NCBI GenBank assembly: GCA_047516825.1
Contig: JAKZUA010000021.1
Coordinates: 1-24,993 of the forward strand
Source: JADFQT01 sp047516825
Lineage (GTDB): Bacteria; Chloroflexota; Dehalococcoidia; Lucifugimonadales; UBA3495
Direction of reading: 5' to 3'
Length of the DNA stretch: 24,993 nucleotides
The position numbers and the translations under genes were made by a program. The notes beneath the pieces are model-generated. The model did no database searches, was not told where the DNA came from, and saw only the letters and a list, made by a program, of their open reading frames with translations. Shown here piece by piece: positions 1-6,941 of this stretch. Every line of letters begins with the position of its first letter. The first letter of the stretch is position 1.

Positions 1-58
1 TCGGGTCGTCCAACGCCGCGAAGTATTCGGCGATGGGTGCGCCTGTTGCCTGAACCAT
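1..58 (-). CDS. 5' end of a probable ISAs1-family transposase (partial)
   Basis: Only the first 19 codons lie in the window; the rest runs off the left edge. The ATG at 58 is preceded on the minus strand by GGGAGGGG with a 5-nt spacer, a good ribosome-binding site. The visible peptide contains IAEYFAALDDP, which resembles the start of the ISAs1/H-repeat transposase N-terminal domain, where a short helix ending in a D-P-R-like motif precedes the first conserved hydrophobic block. If right, this is a DDE-type transposase acting on its own insertion sequence, and the AT-rich stretch at about 80-125 could lie at the element's left-gene end. The call rests on 19 residues, so another protein family is quite possible. 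Confidence 0.4.
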   Translation of the reverse strand, partial: MVQATGAPIAEYFAALDDP

Positions 59-155
59 CACTACCCCTCCCTAGTTTCGTCATGATGATTACTATTTTAA
101 ACAAATTTAAGAAAGATAATAAGACGCGATTGCCCTGCAGCGGAGGGCCTCGCAG

Positions 156-185
156 TGGACAATCCAAATCTGGAATGAGTATACT
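156..185 (+). promoter_or_regulatory. Candidate sigma70-type promoter for the acyl-CoA dehydrogenase genes
   Basis: TGGACA at 156-161 and TATACT at 180-185 are separated by 18 bp. Transcription would start about 45-50 bases upstream of the ATG at 240, which carries its own Shine-Dalgarno (TAGGAGAG, 8-nt spacer). Motif match only. Confidence 0.4.
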
Positions 186-239
186 TGGGCGATCCTCGGC
201 TAGCTGAAGGCTTGCATCGAGTTGTAGGAGAGACTCAAC

Positions 240-1208
240 ATGAACTATTTCCCTCTGACCAAACAGCAGCAGGAATGGCAGGAGCGGGCCAGGGAGATAG
301 CCGCCAGGGAATTGGCTCCCCGGGCCGAGGAGACCGACCAGAAGGCACAGTATCCCCAGGAATCTCTGGACGCCTTGAAGCGGGAAGGGCTGTGGGGACT
401 TCGGGTTTCTAAGGAGCACGGCGGCCTGGGTGAGGATATGCTTACCACCAGCCTGATTGTCGAGGAGCTGTCCAAGAAGTGCGCCTCTACCTCTATGTGC
501 TACAAGATGCACTTGGAAGCCGCCGAAATCATTTCCCGCATCCCCACGCCCTACCAGGTGGAACACTTCGTAGAACCTATGGCCAGGGGAGAAGTCTTTA
601 CCACCATCGCCGGCGGCGAATCCCAGGGCGATGGCGACAACTGGAACGCCACTCAGACCGCCTCCCACGTGGACCAGGTCGACTGTGGATATCAGATAAA
701 TAACGTGCGCAAGTCTTATGTGACCTCGGCCGGCAAAGCTACCCACTACCAGTTTGCCTGCCGCGTCGGCGCCGATACCCCCCAGAGCGACCGCAGCGCA
801 CTGTTCGTCGAGCGGGATAACATCGAATGGGAGCTGGTGGAACCCTGGAACGGGTTGGGGATGCGCGGAAATAACAGCTTGCCCATGCGGTTCAACGGTT
901 TCGTTCCCGAAGAGAACCGTTTAGGAGCGGAGCACACCTTACAGAGGGACACCGGGGCCTTCAACCGCCCGGTGGTGACCCTCACCTACGCTGCCGCCTA
1001 CCTGGGCATTGCCTCCGGGGTTTACGAGTTGGCGTGCCAGGAAATATCCCGCCGCTTCCCCAGTGGCTCCCGACGGCTGGACCGGCCGGTCAACCAGCGG
1101 CGTATTGCCGAGATGGGCACCCAAATCGAGGCGGCGCGGGCCCTCCTCCACGCGGCATGCTCCGTCTTTGACCAGGACCGTGCCCCTTCCCAGTTGGTTT
1201 ACTCCTAG
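240..1208 (+). CDS. Acyl-CoA dehydrogenase family protein, cut short by an in-frame TAG
   Basis: FAD-dependent acyl-CoA dehydrogenases oxidise an acyl-CoA at the alpha-beta bond and pass electrons to electron-transfer flavoprotein. The N-terminal helical domain, with its KEHGGLGEDMLTTSLIVEEL stretch near residues 59-78, and the middle beta domain are recognisable. Translation stops after 322 codons at TAG 1206-1208, but the same frame continues without a break to a TAA at 1398-1400. The downstream 63 residues are the expected last part of the C-terminal helical domain. The intact gene would encode 386 residues, a normal family length. The ATG at 240 has TAGGAGAG eight bases upstream. As written, the product lacks the end of the helical bundle that closes the FAD site and is probably inactive. 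A recent nonsense mutation, a sequencing or assembly error, or (less likely) readthrough could explain it. A second, distant dehydrogenase follows. Confidence 0.85.
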   Translation: MNYFPLTKQQQEWQERAREIAARELAPRAEETDQKAQYPQESLDALKREGLWGLRVSKEHGGLGEDMLTTSLIVEELSKKCASTSMCYKMHLEAAEIISRIPTPYQVEHFVEPMARGEVFTTIAGGESQGDGDNWNATQTASHVDQVDCGYQINNVRKSYVTSAGKATHYQFACRVGADTPQSDRSALFVERDNIEWELVEPWNGLGMRGNNSLPMRFNGFVPEENRLGAEHTLQRDTGAFNRPVVTLTYAAAYLGIASGVYELACQEISRRFPSGSRRLDRPVNQRRIAEMGTQIEAARALLHAACSVFDQDRAPSQLVYS

Positions 1209-1400
1209 GCCAAGGTAGCCTGCTCCGAAGCCGGGGTTCGAGTAACCCAGGACTGCATGAGCATCTTTGGCGGGGCCGCTTTTGCCAGCAGATTGCCCTT
1301 CGAGCGCTATTTTCGGGATGCCCGGGCGGGACTGGTTATGGGCATGGCTAACGACATGGCCTACGAGGGGATGATCCCCTTCATGTTTCCCGAATCCTAA
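1209..1400 (+). pseudogene. C-terminal remainder of the interrupted acyl-CoA dehydrogenase
   Basis: The frame of the preceding gene continues for 63 codons after the TAG and ends in TAA. It reads AKVACSEAGVRVTQDCMSIF at its start, then a GG and an FERYFRDARAG segment. This matches the last helices of acyl-CoA dehydrogenases, where a small-residue A-K segment leads to a GG loop and an R-Y-x-R-D motif. There is no start codon with a Shine-Dalgarno, so it is unlikely to be made alone. The frame is preserved exactly: 240 to 1400 is 1161 bases, or 387 codons including the final stop. Confidence 0.75.
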
Positions 1401-1577
1401 AGCCGCATATTGGCGCATATTGGAATTAATCAGTGCGATTATCTCTGGGGTCCAAGTCGGCGGCGCCTGCGGAAGAATCTCCGCTCCATCGTCAGTGACC
1501 ACAGGACCCTTTATCGGACCAACGAGGTCGGGCGATGGGCCCGGACCTAACTCAATCAGCCCCTACGAGGTGTCCTC

Positions 1578-2732
1578 ATGAGCATAGCATCCATACTGGA
1601 AAACGTGCCCAAATTGGCCCGGGAGTGGGCCGCCGAAAGAGAAGATCGGCAGACGCGGATTGAAGCCGACCCGGCCGACTATCAGCGCTTGCGAGACTTG
1701 GGAATACCCCTGATGGCGTTGCCGGTGGAGTTTGGTGGTACCTGGGAAAGCCTGGCTCAGTCGGCCCGTCCCCTCTGTACCCTTCTGCGAACCCTGGCAG
1801 GCGGGGACCCCTCTATTACACTGTCCAGCGCCATGCATCTAGGAGTGCTGGGCTCCTGGCGCATCCCGACTGTCCCCGAGCCGTTTAATGAAGTCTGGCA
1901 AAAGCAGCGTAAAGAGGTGTTCCAGACGGTGGTGGATGGGGCCTGGTGGGGAACCATCGTATCCGAGCCGGGCAGCGGTGGCGACACCGGTCTGACCCGG
2001 TCCCGATGTGTTCCGGAGGCTCCTGACTCTCTGAAGTACCGCATATCCGGACAGAAGCACTTCGGTAGCGGATCCGGGCTAACCTCCTTCATGACTACCC
2101 GGGCTGTTGCCGAGGGAGAAACTACCCCGGACCTGTTTTTCCTGGAAGTGCGTGATCAGCCCTGGGATGGCAGCACCGGTATGAGATTAGCGGCGCCGTG
2201 GCGGGGACACGGGATGATGTCCACCAACAGCCACGCCTTTGAATTCAAAGACTTTCCGGCCACCAGGGTGGCTTGGCCCGGCCACCAAGCCGAGTTGATG
2301 GCGGCCAATAGCGGCCTGGGCGGCATGTCTTGGACATCGTGCATCGCCGGTGTGGTGGATTCGGCTATGGACTACACCCGTGAACGATTGAGAGAGGCTC
2401 GCAACCAGGGGACTACCCTACGGGCCTACCAACAGGTTGAGTGGACTAGGGCCGAGCAGGATGCCTTGTTAATTGATCGGGCTTGGGAGGGAACCCTGCA
2501 AATGCTGGGCCAGGGTATCATTGATCGCAGGATCATACTTATGACCAAAGAATGCGTGGCCCGACTATCTGAATCGGTGTTGAGCCGCTTGTGTAAGCTT
2601 TCCGGCGGCACCGCCTATACGTGGTACTCCCCCTTGGGAGCCTGGTATGACGACGTACGGGCTCTGGGGTATCTGCGTCCGCCCTGGGCCCTGGCCTACG
2701 ACAACCTGTTCAACATGGGCTGGCGGGATTAG
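1578..2732 (+). CDS. Acyl-CoA dehydrogenase family protein
   Basis: A second FAD-dependent acyl-CoA dehydrogenase homologue of 384 residues, near the usual family length. It has the family's N-terminal helical region (LRDLGIPLMALPVEFGG at about 39-55), a middle-domain SEPGSGGDTG motif equivalent to the common T-E-P-x-x-G-S-D flavin-contact loop, and a helical C-terminal third. The typical Y-E-G-T ending that carries the catalytic glutamate in classical members is not visible, so the substrate and even the reaction are open; members of this superfamily also include oxygenases and desaturases. The ATG at 1578 has GAGGTG six bases upstream. It lies 177 bp after the interrupted dehydrogenase on the same strand and is only distantly similar to it, so the two are not a recent duplication. 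It ends in TAG and is followed by a dispersed palindromic repeat. Confidence 0.8.
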   Translation: MSIASILENVPKLAREWAAEREDRQTRIEADPADYQRLRDLGIPLMALPVEFGGTWESLAQSARPLCTLLRTLAGGDPSITLSSAMHLGVLGSWRIPTVPEPFNEVWQKQRKEVFQTVVDGAWWGTIVSEPGSGGDTGLTRSRCVPEAPDSLKYRISGQKHFGSGSGLTSFMTTRAVAEGETTPDLFFLEVRDQPWDGSTGMRLAAPWRGHGMMSTNSHAFEFKDFPATRVAWPGHQAELMAANSGLGGMSWTSCIAGVVDSAMDYTRERLREARNQGTTLRAYQQVEWTRAEQDALLIDRAWEGTLQMLGQGIIDRRIILMTKECVARLSESVLSRLCKLSGGTAYTWYSPLGAWYDDVRALGYLRPPWALAYDNLFNMGWRD

Positions 2733-2791
2733 TCGACAGCAGCAGCGGATTCTAAGGAGCCGGTTTCTTTCAGAGGGTGTGTGGGCAGCGA

Positions 2792-2867
2792 CCGTTCTTG
2801 GTGAGCCTGTCGAACCATGAACGGATAAAGAACACCGTCCGTTCGTCCTGAGCATGTAGAAGGACGG
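2792..2867. repeat. Dispersed palindromic repeat, copy A (two adjacent hairpins)
   Basis: Two inverted-repeat units lie side by side between two convergent genes. The first runs from CCGTTC at 2792-2797 to GAACGG at 2819-2824, the second from CCGTCC at 2835-2840 to GGACGG at 2862-2867. The core GTGAGCCTGTCGAACCATGA recurs exactly at about 18944-18963. Because it sits between converging ends, it could also act as a bidirectional transcription stop. The sequence type resembles REP-like intergenic repeats. Confidence 0.7.
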
Positions 2868-2900
2868 TTCATTCGGAATACAAGAGTTTGGAGACAGATA

Positions 2901-4025
2901 TTAAGAGGCCAGCTCTTGTATCCACTGGCGGTAGTTGGCGCTGCCGGTGGCCTCCAATTGGCCGCCCTCGCTGACCTTCAGGTCACCGACGTCCTCCAGA
3001 AGCTCCACGTGGGCCACCATTTCCGACAGAGCAGCACGCAGGTTGCCGCCCTCCAGTTTGCCTCGGTCGAAAATAGCGCGGGTAAGCTGTTCCAACCCTA
3101 CCGGCCGGTTTTCTAACTGGCTGACTGTGCTGGCCAGGCGTTCGGCGTGGTGCTGGATCAGTTCCGTGCCCCGGGTGGCGTTGAGGAAGTTATAGCGACT
3201 GCGGTTATACAGCCGATGGGCCGGCAAGATGGAGATGGACGGTCCCAGATCGGCCACCTTTTGCAGAGAGCGCAGATAGATTGCCAGGCCATATAAGCCA
3301 TCTTCCTCATGGTACTCGGTGGGTAAATGGCTTTTCACTTCCGCCGTGTAAGCCGTTTTGGTGGTGGGATGGGGGGTAATCTCCGGTAGCACGTGATCGC
3401 CGGTGAAAACGACGTCGCCCATCGTGACGCAGATTTCGTCGGGGGAATGGCCCGGCGCGTGCATGAAGGTCAGCGTGCCCACCTGCTCCTCGGCTTTAAT
3501 GCGATGCTTGACCTCCGTCGTGCGCCGATTATGCAGGTAGCCCTCTCGCCCCGGCTGGGGTTCCCGCGTGGCGTCCTCGGCTTCCACAATGCGCCGCATC
3601 TCCCGCTGCAATGGTGAGGTGACGCGCCGCTCCAGATCTCTAGGATCGTAGGGCTGGAGATGGGCGTAAATATCATGGGCCCAGAGCTCGGCGTTGGTCT
3701 CCTCCACCAGCTGGCCCACTGCGCCGTCGTGGTCTTCATGCCCGTGGGTAATTATTACCCGTTCTATGTCCTTAGCCTGATATCCGGCGCAGGCCATGCC
3801 CTCCGCCAGGGTGGGGAAGGAGCCGGTCACACCGGTATCGATCAGGGTTAGGCCCTCGTTCTCAAACAGATAGGCCCAGGTTGGACCGGTGTAGGAAAAG
3901 CCCTCCCTGGAAACGGACACGGCGTGAATCCCCAGGCCCTGGTTGGTGGTGATTTTCAGGACCATGCTGTTCCCGTTCTGATCTCCGGTACGCACCACAA
4001 CCACGTCTTTAAAACAGTGCTCCAT
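2901..4025 (-). CDS. MBL-fold metallo-hydrolase
   Basis: This is a metallo-beta-lactamase-fold hydrolase of 374 residues. The metal-binding motif H-x-H-x-D-H is at residues 94-99 (HGHEDH), with further ligands at H193 (PGHS), D210 (FTGDH) and H270 (LPAHR). The complete set implies a working two-metal centre. The region after about residue 280 is helical and resembles the C-terminal extension of LACTB2-like and glyoxalase-II-like members. The substrate cannot be deduced; hydrolysis of a thioester, lactone or phosphodiester is possible. The ATG at 4025 is supported by AGGAGAAGG seven bases upstream. It is a single leftward gene that converges on the acyl-CoA dehydrogenase. A hairpin that probably ends the upstream SRPBCC transcript separates it from that gene. 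A thioesterase-like role linked to the neighbouring acyl-CoA dehydrogenases is only a suggestion. Confidence 0.88.
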   Translation of the reverse strand: MEHCFKDVVVVRTGDQNGNSMVLKITTNQGLGIHAVSVSREGFSYTGPTWAYLFENEGLTLIDTGVTGSFPTLAEGMACAGYQAKDIERVIITHGHEDHDGAVGQLVEETNAELWAHDIYAHLQPYDPRDLERRVTSPLQREMRRIVEAEDATREPQPGREGYLHNRRTTEVKHRIKAEEQVGTLTFMHAPGHSPDEICVTMGDVVFTGDHVLPEITPHPTTKTAYTAEVKSHLPTEYHEEDGLYGLAIYLRSLQKVADLGPSISILPAHRLYNRSRYNFLNATRGTELIQHHAERLASTVSQLENRPVGLEQLTRAIFDRGKLEGGNLRAALSEMVAHVELLEDVGDLKVSEGGQLEATGSANYRQWIQELAS

Positions 4026-4129
4026 TAAATCCTTCTCCTGGCCGATTGGGGGCGAATACCGCCATGCCCACGGCTGGAACAGTTCGGTGATCCCCCCGCC
4101 TGAGGACTGGGCTGCCGCCTCGAAAGAAT

Positions 4130-4148
4130 CGCCACCCGGAGGGTGGCG
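4130..4148 (-). terminator. Hairpin, probable terminator after the SRPBCC gene
   Basis: On the minus strand an 8-bp perfect stem (CGCCACCC / GGGTGGCG) with a 3-nt loop is followed by the weakly U-rich ATTCTTTC. It starts about 50 bases past the SRPBCC stop and lies in the leader of the MBL gene, so it could alternatively be a leader hairpin. The short U run makes a strong intrinsic terminator uncertain. Confidence 0.42.
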
Positions 4149-4196
4149 TTCAAAGCCATACTAGAGGCTATAGTGCCAGCCAGCAGTTGTCAAATA

Positions 4197-4640
4197 CTAC
4201 CGGCCGCCGGAGGCTCGACGGGACTCGTAGAGGTCGCGCAACGCCGGTTCGACCATTTTCCGCCATATGTTTCGCTTGGTGTAGAGGTGGTAAGCCAGCC
4301 ACTTGGTTAGCGTGGTGCGGGCGGTGCCCTTAACCTCCCAGGTTATTTCCCATAGCGTTCCCTGGGGAGTGATGAAAAACTCGTCGATCCGGTCGGACCA
4401 AGTGGAATCCACGGTCCGCATAGTCCGGCGGAGGGGAGGTTCAAACAAGCATTCCCAGGTAACACCTCCGCCGATGGCCTCCATGAAAGTCAAGGATGGA
4501 CCCTCTCCGGACAGATATTTCCCGTATTTGTCTTGAAGCTCCTCTCCCCTTACCTGTCCGGTAACCGGATATGCGGTTACCTTTTGGAATACTATTTCGG
4601 GCGAGGCGGCGACCATGGTTTGATATTTGAGGCGTAACAA
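4197..4640 (-). CDS. SRPBCC-like (START/polyketide-cyclase fold) small protein
   Basis: A 147-residue protein with the profile of an SRPBCC-fold single domain: an N-terminal strand and helix (ASPEIVFQKVTAYP), a run of beta strands in the middle (TWECLFEPP, WSDRIDEFFITPQGTLWEITWEVKG), and a long C-terminal helix. Such domains bind a hydrophobic ligand in a deep cavity; no catalytic residues can be named. The start is uncertain: the TTG at 4640 keeps the first strand but has no clear Shine-Dalgarno, while the next in-frame ATG lies eight codons in and would cut the fold. It begins 23 bases after the LLM-class oxidoreductase stop on the same strand, so the two are probably co-transcribed, and the protein may bind or carry that enzyme's substrate. 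Confidence 0.65.
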   Translation of the reverse strand: MLRLKYQTMVAASPEIVFQKVTAYPVTGQVRGEELQDKYGKYLSGEGPSLTFMEAIGGGVTWECLFEPPLRRTMRTVDSTWSDRIDEFFITPQGTLWEITWEVKGTARTTLTKWLAYHLYTKRNIWRKMVEPALRDLYESRRASGGR

Positions 4641-4663
4641 GGCTTCATCGTCCCGGAGTGCGC

Positions 4664-5620
4664 CTACCCGCGAAAATGGGGGATAACTTGTTTTGCGAAC
4701 ATCTCCATCTGGGCAAACAGCTGGGTAGAATTATCCCCGAGAAAACCAAAATTGAAGTCCCTGACGCCGGCCTCGACCCGCTCCTCAACGGCCTGCACAC
4801 AGTCTTGAGGCGTGCCGGTGACGCAAAGCGCCTGGGCTATATCCTGGGCGGAACGGTCCGGCGTGACATATCGCTGACCCACGTTGGCTACCGCCAAGCC
4901 CAGCGCCTCCTCCCGGTCTTGGGAAATAGCCGTGGGCTGATTCAGCCCCCAATGGAAGCCTTCCAGGTCTCGTCCGGCTTCGGCGGCCATCTGGCGGATG
5001 GTTTCATTACTGGCCTTCAGCCGGCGCACGGTAAACAGATAAGGGTACCAGCCGTCTCCGTGCAAGGCCGCCCGGCGCATCGCCGCCTCACTACGTCCCG
5101 CTATCCAGATGGGCGGGTAGGGCTTCTGGGCCGGTTGGGGCAGTAGAGTAGTATTTTGGAAGCCGAAAAATCTGCCCTGATGGCTCACCTGTTCTTCGGT
5201 CCACAGGCGTTTCATTACCCCCAGCATCTCGTCGGTGCGACGCCCCCGGGTACGTACCGGGATGTCCAAAGCTTCAAACTCTGCTTCCGTGTTGCGTTGA
5301 CCGCTAATGCCGATACCGAAATCCAGCCGCCCTTGCGATATCACGTCCAGGGTGGCAACCAACTTGGCCAGCATAACCGGATGGTAAAGCGGCGCTATTA
5401 CAATGCCCGTCATCACCCGCAGGGTGCGGGTCGCTCCGGCGGCGGCGGCCATCGCGGGGATGGTCAGCAGAGTCGGCCGGGGAGGATTGCCGTCCATGAC
5501 GTGTTCGCCGGTGGTTACCCGGTCAAATCCAAGACTTTCCGCGCGCTGGGCAAGTTCACCTACATCCCAATAGCCGTCCAAGCTCAGGCTGCAGCCGAAG
5601 GTCAATTGGGGCGGCGGCAT
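4664..5620 (-). CDS. LLM-class (luciferase-like) flavin-dependent oxidoreductase
   Basis: A TIM-barrel flavin or F420-dependent oxidoreductase of the bacterial luciferase superfamily, 318 residues, normal for the family. Typical landmarks are AQRAESLGFDRVTTGEHV near residues 24-41, ISQGRLDFGIGISG at about 94-107, the KPYPPIWIAGRS strand-loop at 166-177 and LHGDGWYP at 186-193. The reading frame is open another 25 codons upstream, but the ATG at 5620 is preceded by AGGAGG with an ideal spacer and begins directly before the first barrel strand (QLTFGCSLS), so I use it. The cofactor (F420 or FMN) and substrate cannot be told from sequence alone. It is the first gene of a probable two-gene unit with the SRPBCC protein. 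Expanded sets of this family are known from SAR202-type Chloroflexota and from Actinobacteria. Confidence 0.88.
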   Translation of the reverse strand: MPPPQLTFGCSLSLDGYWDVGELAQRAESLGFDRVTTGEHVMDGNPPRPTLLTIPAMAAAAGATRTLRVMTGIVIAPLYHPVMLAKLVATLDVISQGRLDFGIGISGQRNTEAEFEALDIPVRTRGRRTDEMLGVMKRLWTEEQVSHQGRFFGFQNTTLLPQPAQKPYPPIWIAGRSEAAMRRAALHGDGWYPYLFTVRRLKASNETIRQMAAEAGRDLEGFHWGLNQPTAISQDREEALGLAVANVGQRYVTPDRSAQDIAQALCVTGTPQDCVQAVEERVEAGVRDFNFGFLGDNSTQLFAQMEMFAKQVIPHFRG

Positions 5621-5877
5621 TTTCAGTCCTCCTGGGTCCTCCCGCTTAGGCTGGGGCGCTGGCGGCGTCCCAGTTCGCCGGGGCGGCCTAATCAACTGGC
5701 CAAGGTGTCAGTGGCGACCCAACAATCATACCATTTCCGGCATACCTTTTCCGGCCAGCTGAGGAGCGATGATCCCCTTCCGAGCCGGGCCCGGTTCAGG
5801 GGCAGGCTAGGATCGTGGATCAAGAGGGATAAGGAATAACGGTTCGGCGGTGTTGGCGCCTGGACCGGCTAGCCGGT

Positions 5878-5937
5878 CTATTGAGCAAGCATTTCGCCTA
5901 TTGGGCAAACATTTCGCCTATTGGGCAAGCATTTCGT
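5878..5937 (-). repeat. Three 20-bp tandem repeats covering the 3' end of the thioredoxin gene
   Basis: Three head-to-tail 20-bp units occupy 5878-5897, 5898-5917 and 5918-5937 and differ from each other at one to three bases. Read on the minus strand each unit is close to GAAATGCTTGCCCAATAGGC, which encodes the last residues E-M-L-A-Q and the stop TAG of the thioredoxin-like gene. The gene stops in the first unit it meets (TAG at 5918-5920), so two extra copies of its tail lie beyond it. Confidence 0.9.
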
Positions 5938-6616
5938 CGGTAATCTCAGATAGGGTTTTTAGGTTCAAGGCCCCGGTCCAACTCCGGAATATCTCCCCTT
6001 CCGAGTCGACGAATACGGTGGTGGGCATTCCCAAGACCTTGAAGTGGCCCATAATCGCGGCGTCTTCGGTGTACCCCGCCGGATAGGTCACGGCCAGCTG
6101 TTGCAAGAGAGCCTGGGCGTCGTCCTGGTTGCCTAGGGAGGTAAACCGCCCCACGTCGATGCCCAGCAAAACTACTCTATCGTGGTAATCGTCGTAGAAC
6201 TCCTGGAATTCGGGCATTTCCGCCCGGCAAGGCGGGCACAGCCCGGCCCAGAAGTTCAAAACCACCGGCTTTCCCTGCAGGTCGGAAAAGTTCAGCGACT
6301 CAGCCCCCAGGCTTTCCTGTCCTTGATACAGGGTGAAAGTGAAATCGTTAGCATTCTGAGCTGTGCTAGACGGTGTGACAGGATCCCCGGCTCCCACTGT
6401 CGACGCCGGGTTTGGGGCAATTGTGGAGTCGGGGTTGGTGGATACCGCCGCGCCGCCGCAGGCTGCCAGGCCCAGGGCCAGAATTATTCCCAGCGGCAGT
6501 GCCGCTAATCTATTAACACCTACCCTCTTAAAACTAATCAGGGGAAGGCGTACTGCCGGCCTAGACTTGGTAGATACCAGGCGGGCTGGGGGGAGCCATC
6601 GGAAAATTGGTGGCAT
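5918..6616 (-). CDS. TlpA-like thioredoxin-domain lipoprotein
   Basis: A predicted extracytoplasmic thiol-disulfide oxidoreductase of 232 residues. Residues 36-53 form a hydrophobic signal ending in the lipobox LAAC, so C53 should be lipidated and the mature protein anchored outside the membrane. A Ser/Thr/Pro-rich linker follows to about residue 90. The thioredoxin domain has the active-site WAGLCPPC at 124-130 (C127 and C130) and the cis-proline loop GMPTT at 196-200. The TlpA/ResA class typically reduces disulfides of apocytochrome c or other exported proteins; no cytochrome-maturation genes are nearby. The ATG at 6616 has GAGG eight bases upstream, though the signal peptide is preceded by an unusually long basic N-terminus (about 35 residues), so an internal start is possible. 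Its 3' end is part of a triplicated 20-bp repeat. Confidence 0.9.
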   Translation of the reverse strand: MPPIFRWLPPARLVSTKSRPAVRLPLISFKRVGVNRLAALPLGIILALGLAACGGAAVSTNPDSTIAPNPASTVGAGDPVTPSSTAQNANDFTFTLYQGQESLGAESLNFSDLQGKPVVLNFWAGLCPPCRAEMPEFQEFYDDYHDRVVLLGIDVGRFTSLGNQDDAQALLQQLAVTYPAGYTEDAAIMGHFKVLGMPTTVFVDSEGEIFRSWTGALNLKTLSEITDEMLAQ

Positions 6617-6639
6617 CTATTGAACCTCAAAGCCATGGA

Positions 6640-6669
6640 ATTTTAATTGAATAAGGGGTGCCTTGCCAA
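6640..6669 (-). promoter_or_regulatory. Candidate sigma70-type promoter for the thioredoxin lipoprotein gene
   Basis: On the minus strand TTGGCA (plus 6664-6669) and TAAAAT (plus 6640-6645) are separated by 18 bp, about 25 bases ahead of the ATG at 6616. The surrounding DNA is locally AT-rich. Motif match only. Confidence 0.45.
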
Positions 6670-6819
6670 ATAATACGCTGATGCTGCCGATTCGGGTTGG
6701 GAGCTGCCCCGCGTGCCGTTGTCACCGGGCTGCAACTTTCGAATCAATGCTTCTACCCGATAAATCAGATGCCGGGTCCGCCGAAGGGATGCATCCTCGA
6801 CAGCAATCAACAGGATCAG

Positions 6820-6847
6820 TTGACCCTGCCCCCGGTCGGGCTAATCT
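6820..6847 (+). promoter_or_regulatory. Candidate sigma70-type promoter for the radical-SAM-like gene
   Basis: TTGACC at 6820-6825 and TAATCT at 6842-6847 are separated by 16 bp. This would give a leader of roughly 90 bases. Motif match only. Confidence 0.4.
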
Positions 6848-6941
6848 CCAGCATTCAGGATGGCCAGCGTATGGCCCAGGGTGTACAATCGGGCCCACCA
6901 GGCCCTCAAGAAATATATAGGGGCCATATTCGGAAGGTGCC

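Larger units (their letters stand above)
6617..6941. other. Divergent intergenic region between the thioredoxin and radical-SAM-like genes
   Basis: No convincing gene is visible. The short reading frames here have no ribosome-binding sites and no recognisable domains. It contains one promoter candidate for each flanking gene, listed separately. Confidence 0.6.

Noticed and set aside
1206..1208. Pyrrolysine or general TAG recoding as the reason for the in-frame stop
   Set aside because: At least ten genes in the window end in TAG at sensible positions, and no pyl gene is visible. A mutation or sequence error is simpler.
4167..4193. Promoter TTGACA/TATAGC on the minus strand ahead of the MBL gene
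   Set aside because: The spacer is only 15 bp and the -35 overlaps the end of the SRPBCC gene, so I did not list it as a feature.
5156..5839. Long rightward reading frame of 227 codons
   Set aside because: It lies opposite the well-supported LLM oxidoreductase and its leader, has no domain features and no ribosome-binding site.
5878..5937. CRISPR-like array
   Set aside because: The 20-bp units are directly adjacent with no spacers and include the thioredoxin gene's stop codon.
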